The notes under the pieces are model-generated. The model ran no database searches and was not told where the DNA came from. It worked only from the letters and a program-made list of their open reading frames with translations. Shown piece after piece: positions 59,033-64,000 of a DNA stretch of 64,000 nt (the stretch's first letter is position 1; each line of letters starts with the position of its first letter). The DNA comes from Staphylococcus sp. KG4-3 (lineage in GTDB: Bacteria > Bacillota > Bacilli > Staphylococcales > Staphylococcaceae). The DNA lies in NCBI RefSeq assembly GCF_033597815.2, contig NZ_CP166245.1:186001-250000 (forward strand), read 5' to 3'. Both the position numbers and the translations under genes were made by a program.

Positions 59033-59144
59033 GCACGTCTTAGGGCGTGAGTGATTAAATGGGTCAATCTCTTATACGTCCTATGACGTGTAGGAGAACG
59101 CAACTCCTTTAATCCTGTGGTCCTCTTAATTGAGGGCCTTTTTT
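59033..59144 (+). ncRNA. Candidate small RNA of about 110 nt
   Basis: A promoter TTTACT (58998-59003), 17 bases, TATAAT (59021-59026) is followed by a GC-richer transcript with several short stems. It ends in a terminator GGTCCTC (59119-59125) with GAGGGCC (59132-59138) and TTTTTT. No ribosome site or frame of note lies inside. Confidence 0.55.
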
Positions 59145-59215
59145 AAATTAAGCTTTATTTAATGTGATCAACATATTATAATGGATGCAATATAATATGT
59201 TGGGAGGCAAAGTTT

Positions 59216-59458
59216 ATGACAATGCAAAAATTCACTGATATTCAAAAAGAACGTATCATAAGTATTATTGAGTCAAAAGCTACAAACAAAGGCATTTGCA
59301 ATTGCGATAACCCTAACATGAGAGTATTGGATGGCCAATATTATTTACCATTACTATCTGCTACTTACGGTAATGAACCCATTACGTTGATAAACGTTTT
59401 GTGTGAAAATTGTGGTAGATTAAGAACATATTCAAAAGATTTCTTTGAAAATAACTGA
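59216..59458 (+). CDS. Small protein with CxC...CxxC, hypothetical
   Basis: 80 residues. Cysteines C28 and C30 (ICNCDN) and C63 and C66 (LCENCG) could hold one zinc, separated by a predicted beta region (QYYLPLLSAT). Ribosome site GGGAGG eight bases before the ATG. It is followed by a good terminator at 59510-59549, so it is a real single-gene unit. It resembles small zinc-ribbon proteins of unknown role; no family name is offered. Confidence 0.7.
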   Translation: MTMQKFTDIQKERIISIIESKATNKGICNCDNPNMRVLDGQYYLPLLSATYGNEPITLINVLCENCGRLRTYSKDFFENN

Positions 59459-59509
59459 CTGTTTTACAGTATATAATTATTATAGATAAATATAGATAAT
59501 ATATAATCG

Positions 59510-59549
59510 ACAAACCATTTGCTAATTTTAGCGTGTGGTTTGTTTTTTT
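59510..59549 (+). terminator. Terminator of the small CxC protein gene
   Basis: ACAAACCA (59510-59517) and TGGTTTGT (59536-59543), then seven T. Confidence 0.8.
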
Positions 59550-59762
59550 ATGTCTTAAAACTCAATGTATCTAGAATGTAGTGAAATACTACTTTGCGTT
59601 TTTTGAGACATTAAAAAGGGTAGCGTATTATAAAGACTACGCAAGTAACCATTCCTCTATTTATCAGTTTACTGAGTAACTATTTCTAATTAATTGTTCA
59701 TGAAGCATTTTTAAACAAATAAGTGAAATCATAATTTAATAAACGTGTGTGAGGTGATGAAG

Positions 59763-59951
59763 ATGGCCGTAATAGCATTGGTTTTACATTTAGTGTGTTT
59801 ATTATTAGTGTTAATAGCAGGTTTTGTGGCATTAAAAGAATTTAGAAAATCATATAAAGAGCGTAACCAAAGGAAAATTGATACCTTACTTGTGTTTGTA
59901 CTTATAGTTGCATTAATTGCGATATTATCAAGTGTAATTATGGATTTATAA
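59763..59951 (+). CDS. Small two-helix membrane protein, hypothetical
   Basis: 62 residues with two hydrophobic helices (about 2-25 and 40-60) joined by a basic loop (KEFRKSYKERNQRK). GAGGTG at 59751-59756 fits the ATG at 59763; the ATG at 59757 is too close. Layout resembles small staphylococcal membrane proteins of unknown function. It could also be a holin-like or regulatory micro-protein. Confidence 0.6.
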   Translation: MAVIALVLHLVCLLLVLIAGFVALKEFRKSYKERNQRKIDTLLVFVLIVALIAILSSVIMDL

Positions 59952-60055
59952 TTTTTGAACAGGATACAAAGTTGTAATCCTCAACACGTACCAATGTAGA
60001 GTTTAAGGACAATAAATTTAATGACAAACAAATGTATAATTAGTAAATGTGGAGA

Positions 60056-60113
60056 GAGTAAGATAATGAAGTCAAAAGTATTTGTGATTTCATTATCTTA
60101 CTCATTTTTATTA
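60056..60113 (+). terminator. Hairpin with 15-base arms in the intergenic region before the amidase
   Basis: GAGTAAGATAATGAA and TTCATTATCTTACTC are perfect complements separated by about 20 bases, followed by ATTTTTATT. It probably ends transcription from the small membrane protein. The rest of 59952-60273 shows no gene beyond a doubtful 28-codon frame inside the hairpin. Confidence 0.6.
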
Positions 60114-60273
60114 TATTTAAAGCACTTAATATATATAATGTCCAAAAAATAGTACGAAATTATAAAGTTTTTTGTAAACATTTGGATAATATTATAAACT
60201 GTAAGAATAAGATGAATTAATTAATATAGACGTTGCGATAAAATAGTGTTCTATAATAAAAGGAGTGTTTTAA

Positions 60274-61581
60274 ATGAAGTATAGGTTAAGTTTATCATTA
60301 ATAGTAGCGACGAGCTTAGTACTAAGTACTACAGTAGCATATGCACAGGAAGATAATGGAAAGCAAACGACAGAAAAAGATAAGAAAGAGAATACAAGCA
60401 AGCCAATCGATTTTGATAAAGCACAAAAGATGAGCCCTCAAGCTTTAAAAGACCAACTAACACCTGAAGATTTACGATTACACAATAAAGTTGCAGAGCA
60501 TAATTCTAATTCAGTAGAAATGCGTACTTTTGCAAATAGATCTTATCAAGACGTAAATACATATATTGCAAATAATAATATTAAACCAGCGCAAATCGTT
60601 CAAGATTCACGTATTAATAATTTACCAAAATATAATTATAAATCAGGAAAATTTATAGGAGTTGTTATACATGAAACAGCTAACCCTAATAGTACGATTG
60701 AAGGCGAAGTAAACTATATGTATAACAATTATCAGAGTGCTTTTGTACATGCTTATGCAAGTAGTGATAAAATTATTCAAACAGCACCAAGTAATTATTT
60801 AGCTTGGGGTGCAGGCGCGAATGCAAACCCGTATTTCTATCAAATAGAGTTGACGAGGTCAAATACATTTGATGGTTTTGCTAAATCTGTAAATAACCAA
60901 GCTTATTTAGCTGCTAAAATGTTGAAACAAAATGGATTGGCTCCATCATTGGCAGATAATAATCAAGGTACAGGTACAATTATTAGTCACAATGCTATTA
61001 GTCAATATTGGGGTGGTACGGATCATACAGACCCAGTAGGTTATTTCAATCAATGGGGATATAACATGGACCAATTTTACAGTTTAGTTCAAAAACACTA
61101 TAAAGCACTAAACGGTGGCGGTAATGATGACGCAATAACTGGCTCAACTTACAAAGTGGCTAAAGGTGATACATTATATAGTATATCAAGACGAAGCGGC
61201 GTAGCCATCGATGACATTAAGAAATGGAATAATTTAAGCAATAACACATTATCAGTAGGACAAATATTAAAATTAAAAGCGCCAAGTAATAGTGGTACGA
61301 TAACTGGAGATACGCATAAAGTAGTCGCTGGCGATACTTTGTATAATATTTCTAAAAGAAGTAATGTAAGCGTTGAAAATATCAAGAAATGGAATAACTT
61401 GAAAAATGATAGTATTAGCAAGGGACAAACATTATATTTAGTGAAAACATACACTGTGAAGAAAGGCGATACTTTGTATAGTATAGCTAAAAATCAAAAA
61501 ACAACAGTAGACAAAATTAAATCAGACAATAAGTTGGATTCTAATAGTATTAAAGTAGGACAAATATTAAAAATTAAATAA
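60274..61581 (+). CDS. Secreted N-acetylmuramoyl-L-alanine amidase with three LysM repeats
   Basis: 435 residues. Signal peptide 1-24 (ends VAYAQ). A Lys/Glu-rich linker leads to an Amidase_2 domain (about 105-275) close to the staphylococcal AtlA amidase. Zinc ligands are H133 (VIHETAN), H239 (ISHN) and D253 (TDHTDP); the H-to-D spacing of 14 matches AmiA. Three LysM repeats follow at about 292-336, 347-391 and 392-435, each with a GDTLYxI core, for binding glycan chains. It would cut the stem peptide from peptidoglycan in cell separation or lysis. The domain order (catalytic then LysM) is the reverse of Sle1. Ribosome site AAGGAGTG. Confidence 0.92.
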   Translation: MKYRLSLSLIVATSLVLSTTVAYAQEDNGKQTTEKDKKENTSKPIDFDKAQKMSPQALKDQLTPEDLRLHNKVAEHNSNSVEMRTFANRSYQDVNTYIANNNIKPAQIVQDSRINNLPKYNYKSGKFIGVVIHETANPNSTIEGEVNYMYNNYQSAFVHAYASSDKIIQTAPSNYLAWGAGANANPYFYQIELTRSNTFDGFAKSVNNQAYLAAKMLKQNGLAPSLADNNQGTGTIISHNAISQYWGGTDHTDPVGYFNQWGYNMDQFYSLVQKHYKALNGGGNDDAITGSTYKVAKGDTLYSISRRSGVAIDDIKKWNNLSNNTLSVGQILKLKAPSNSGTITGDTHKVVAGDTLYNISKRSNVSVENIKKWNNLKNDSISKGQTLYLVKTYTVKKGDTLYSIAKNQKTTVDKIKSDNKLDSNSIKVGQILKIK

Positions 61582-61604
61582 GTGAAGAAGAATATTAGTA
61601 AACG

Positions 61605-61657
61605 AAACGACACTCCACCATTTGTTGATATCAGCAATTGTGAAGTGTCGTTTTTGC
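61605..61657. terminator. Terminator of the amidase, possibly shared with the convergent gene
   Basis: AAACGACACT (61605-61614) and AGTGTCGTTT (61644-61653) with TTTT on the plus strand. Confidence 0.8.
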
Positions 61658-62224
61658 TTATTTTTCGTTTATTATACCATCGTTATCTCTATCTTTGGAT
61701 GAATCATAACCTGGCATATCTTTTGTTATTTCACCTGGCTTAGGAACGTCGACATCTGGCGTTTTTGGTAAATCATTCTTTTCAGGTGCATCAATGTCTG
61801 GTGCATTAGGATCAGGTGTATCGATATCTGTGCTTGAGTTGTTTTGTTGATTTGTGCCGTTATTATAGTTGTTAGATGATTGGCTTTGATTATTATTATA
61901 AGTATCGCCATTATCATTAGCATTACTATTTTCGCTATTATCAGAAGCATTACTTGACTCTTCGTAATTATTATCATTTGATTCTTGAGAGCCATTTTCT
62001 TGAGCATTAATCTCTTCATTTTTGCTATTATTAGTGTCAGAATTTTTATTTTCTTTCTCTTTCTTTTTAGTATCAGAATTCTTTTGAGTTTCTTTTTTGG
62101 TACTATCGCTATTATTTTCTGTATAGAAGAAAGCACTACATCCGCCAACTAACAATATAATGAGTAAAATTATAACCAAACAACCTAAACAACCGATACA
62201 TCCGTTCTTTTTATTATCGTTCAT
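61658..62224 (-). CDS. Membrane-anchored low-complexity protein with a C-terminal DxDxDG calcium-type motif
   Basis: About 188 residues. Start 62224 (MNDNKKNGCIGC) follows AAGGGAG; an ATG at 62266 would add 14 residues. One membrane helix (about 10-35) begins with GCIGCLGC and ends GGCSAF. Then comes a long Ser/Asn/Asp/Glu-rich stalk, a PxxDxPxP stretch with repeated DIDAP/DVDVP units, and the final SSKDRDNDGIINE. The D-x-D-x-D-G pattern is that of thrombospondin type 3/EF-like calcium loops. It is probably exposed on the cell surface. Function not assigned. Confidence 0.65.
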   Translation of the reverse strand: MNDNKKNGCIGCLGCLVIILLIILLVGGCSAFFYTENNSDSTKKETQKNSDTKKKEKENKNSDTNNSKNEEINAQENGSQESNDNNYEESSNASDNSENSNANDNGDTYNNNQSQSSNNYNNGTNQQNNSSTDIDTPDPNAPDIDAPEKNDLPKTPDVDVPKPGEITKDMPGYDSSKDRDNDGIINEK

Positions 62225-62439
62225 CTCATTCTCCCTTAATTTTAATTCATATTTTATTGGACACAAAAAAATAAAACTTTAAATATATTGTACTACATTT
62301 CAGTTGCGAGTGTAACTTTATATTTTTATGTGTAAGAGTACTGTACCTTTGAGTAAATTAGATAGAAGTGAGTAACGACATATAATTGAATTAAAGTATA
62401 ATATTTAGGTGAAATGCATTAATATAATCATATATTATA

Positions 62440-63306
62440 TTAAAATTCTAAATTAACCTCTTTCATGAAATTATAAAATGCTCTCACTACGGTATTATTT
62501 AGATATTGTTCTTTTAAAATCATGTGTGTATTTCTAATGATATAGTTACCTTGTTGGTCTAAACATGGTATTTTAGACAAATTATCATCATCACGTAATA
62601 AAATGCCAGGCAAAATAGAAAAACCTAACCCATTTTGAACAAATTCTTTACTTGTTTCCATATTATCGACATTTATTGTAATAGAAGGTGGCTCGATAAA
62701 TTTTCCAATCCACCAATCATCAATTAACTTATTGAGGGAGGTATCGGTGTTATAATATATTCTGGGTAAATGAGGTAAATCAGTTATATCAATTGGACGT
62801 TTTGAGACGACGTAAATCTTTTCTTTCATTAAACGAATCTTCTCTGACGAAAAACTATAGTCTCCTCTTAGTATACCTACTTGAGAATAGTCATTATGGA
62901 CAGATTTAAAAACCTCTTCGCTCCAACCAGTATTAACATCAAATTCTACTTCTGGGTATTTTTGGCTAAACTCCGACAAAATTTTGGGAAGTTGATATCT
63001 TGAAAATATACTAGAAGCACTTAATCTTAATATTCCTTGTACGGTATTTTCTTGACTTATAAGTTCTTCTTTAAGCTTTTGATTATCTTTTAACATGGAA
63101 ATTGCATAATTTACGATCATTTCTCCTTGCGAAGTGAATACGACCCCTTTTTTATTTCTATAGATAATCTTCACATTAAATTCTTGCTCAAGCTTATTAA
63201 TTCTATACGTTACTGCAGGTTGTGATGTCCTCAGCGTTTTGCTTGTTTGTGTGATGTTTTTGCATTTGAATAATTCCCTTAAAATTTCCCAATCCATACT
63301 ATCCAT
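62440..63306 (-). CDS. LysR-family transcriptional regulator
   Basis: 288 residues. N-terminal winged helix-turn-helix at 1-60 (ITQTSKTLRTSQPAVTYRIN) and a periplasmic-binding-like effector domain from about 90. It is divergent from a PrpF-family gene with 145 bases between, the classic LysR layout, and so probably controls that gene. Candidate sites in between are the dyad at 63394-63414 and the T-N11-A-like ATAAAA...TTTTAT at 63361-63380. The co-inducer is unknown. Confidence 0.92.
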   Translation of the reverse strand: MDSMDWEILRELFKCKNITQTSKTLRTSQPAVTYRINKLEQEFNVKIIYRNKKGVVFTSQGEMIVNYAISMLKDNQKLKEELISQENTVQGILRLSASSIFSRYQLPKILSEFSQKYPEVEFDVNTGWSEEVFKSVHNDYSQVGILRGDYSFSSEKIRLMKEKIYVVSKRPIDITDLPHLPRIYYNTDTSLNKLIDDWWIGKFIEPPSITINVDNMETSKEFVQNGLGFSILPGILLRDDDNLSKIPCLDQQGNYIIRNTHMILKEQYLNNTVVRAFYNFMKEVNLEF

Positions 63307-63360
63307 ATATAATCCTCCTACAAAATTTATATGTATTATAAAAGATTTTGATGGTCAAAC

Positions 63361-63414
63361 ATAAAAAAGTAATATTTTATTTATCGAATATATACTTATA
63401 TACTTTATATAAGT
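63361..63414. promoter_or_regulatory. Candidate LysR operators between the regulator and the PrpF-family gene
   Basis: ATAAAA...TTTTAT (63361-63380) is a T-N11-A-like dyad. ACTTATATA (63394-63402) and TATATAAGT (63406-63414) form a perfect dyad. Both sit in the divergent promoter region. Confidence 0.5.
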
Positions 63415-63451
63415 TAACTGAATATTTCAATAATTAACAGGGGGACATATT

Positions 63452-64000
63452 ATGAATACTACAAGTTTAAAAATCCCATGCGTTTTAATGAGGGGAGGAA
63501 CTAGCAGAGGTTTAATTTTTAAAGATACTGATTTGCCCATAGATGAAAAATTAAAGGAAGAAGTGATTTTAAAGATTTATGGTAGCTCTGCTAACGGGCA
63601 GATTGATGGTATTGGCGGAGGTACTTCTGTTACTAGTAAAGTAGCAATTGTGGGGATGACGGAAACAAATGATAGTGATATTTACTATAATTTTGGGCAA
63701 GTCGGGATTAACCAAAAAAGCATCGATTACAACGTGACTTGCGGAAATATGGCGTCAGCTGTTGGTTTATATGCAGTTGAGGAAGGTCTCGTAAAAAGAG
63801 AAGATGGTGAAACAACAGTTAGAATTTTAAATACAAATACAAATAAAATTATGGAAGTACGTGTCCCTGTATATCAAGGCGAAATCAAAAGTGTAGGTGA
63901 CTTTTCGATTTCAGGTGTTGAAGGCACAGGAGCAAAGATTACGGTAAGTTTTATTGACTCATCCGGCGCATTTACTGGAAAATTACTACCAACTGGAAAT
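63452..64000 (+). CDS. PrpF/OmaA-family isomerase (3'-truncated by window edge)
   Basis: The first 183 residues are present and the frame stays open to the window edge. Family blocks are PCVLMRGGTSRGLIFKD at the start, DGIGGGTSVTSKVAIV near residue 60 and CGNMASAVGLYAVEEGLV near residue 105; the latter holds the catalytic Cys. PrpF-type proteins isomerise unsaturated di- or tricarboxylic acids (cis/trans-aconitate, 4-oxalomesaconate, methylitaconate). Ribosome site AGGGGGA. Regulated by the divergent LysR gene. The exact substrate needs the downstream genes, which are out of view. Confidence 0.88.
   Translation, partial: MNTTSLKIPCVLMRGGTSRGLIFKDTDLPIDEKLKEEVILKIYGSSANGQIDGIGGGTSVTSKVAIVGMTETNDSDIYYNFGQVGINQKSIDYNVTCGNMASAVGLYAVEEGLVKREDGETTVRILNTNTNKIMEVRVPVYQGEIKSVGDFSISGVEGTGAKITVSFIDSSGAFTGKLLPTGN

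Noticed and set aside
60068..60154. 28-codon frame (MKSKVFVISL...) before the amidase
   Set aside because: Most of it is the hairpin at 60056-60113, so the apparent frame is probably a by-product of the stem.
61726..62148. 140-codon minus-strand frame overlapping the stalk protein
   Set aside because: Off-phase reading of the Asn/Asp/Ser-rich repeats giving Ile/Lys/Met-rich nonsense; no ribosome site.
1..64000. CRISPR array, tRNA or rRNA genes
   Set aside because: No regularly spaced repeats and no recognisable tRNA or rRNA sequence were found.

Overview
This window is low-GC Firmicute chromosome and reads as Staphylococcus: it has the rpsF-ssb-rpsR neighbourhood, ychF, mpsABC, a LysM amidase and an Fst/PepA1-type toxin of staphylococcal style. 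It is not the S. aureus gene order, and the mix of carbon-uptake genes suggests a coagulase-negative species. The species call is an inference; no rRNA or tRNA gene is present to settle it.

Layout. 1-3223: end of a biotin operon (bioB partial, bioF, bioW and a small membrane protein). 3319-6283: a YknXYZ/MacAB-type ABC efflux operon. 6350-6610: a compact Fst-family type I toxin-antitoxin locus. 6673-8503: an accessory patch with a HEPN-type protein and a small serine recombinase with an inverted repeat in front of it. 8605-12840: an MFS exporter / AraC regulator / iron-type binding-protein operon, divergent from a pair of YdcZ-type DMT transporters, with striking repeated operators between. 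13179-17300: a LacI-family regulator, ribokinase, galactitol-type PTS EIIC and ribulose-phosphate-3-epimerase-family locus sharing two identical operators. 17836-20786: a tctCBA tricarboxylate transporter behind a cre site. 21169-22209: a zinc alcohol dehydrogenase, followed by a small RNA-sized unit encoding a 23-residue amphipathic peptide. 22909-26346: beta-hydroxyacid dehydrogenase, TIM-barrel isomerase and GntP permease with two cre sites. 26504-27963: fmdB-like protein and formamidase. 28493-33227: mpsABC (bicarbonate/membrane-potential system). 34290-36508: MscS channel, DUF951 protein, ychF. 36658-37464: secreted GH25 lysozyme. 37892-57935: rpsF, ssb, a huge NRPS with PPTase and type II thioesterase, then rpsR. 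58055-64000: lipocalin-like protein, candidate small RNAs, small proteins, LysM amidase, a membrane-anchored DxDxDG protein, and a LysR regulator divergent from a partial PrpF-family gene.

The standout is the NRPS. A single 5598-residue protein with architecture (C-A-T)x5-R sits between ssb and rpsR, genes that are normally adjacent and co-transcribed. Its five modules repeat with an almost exact 1038-residue period. All five adenylation domains read as serine-type specificity codes. The first module has its own condensation domain with no upstream carrier (a starter C), and the chain ends in an NAD(P)H-dependent reductase. The predicted product is an N-acylated, serine-rich pentapeptide aldehyde or alcohol. 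A dedicated Sfp-type PPTase and a type II thioesterase follow. The insertion separates rpsR from the rpsF-ssb leader and promoter; ssb now ends in its own terminator and rpsR has a candidate promoter of its own.
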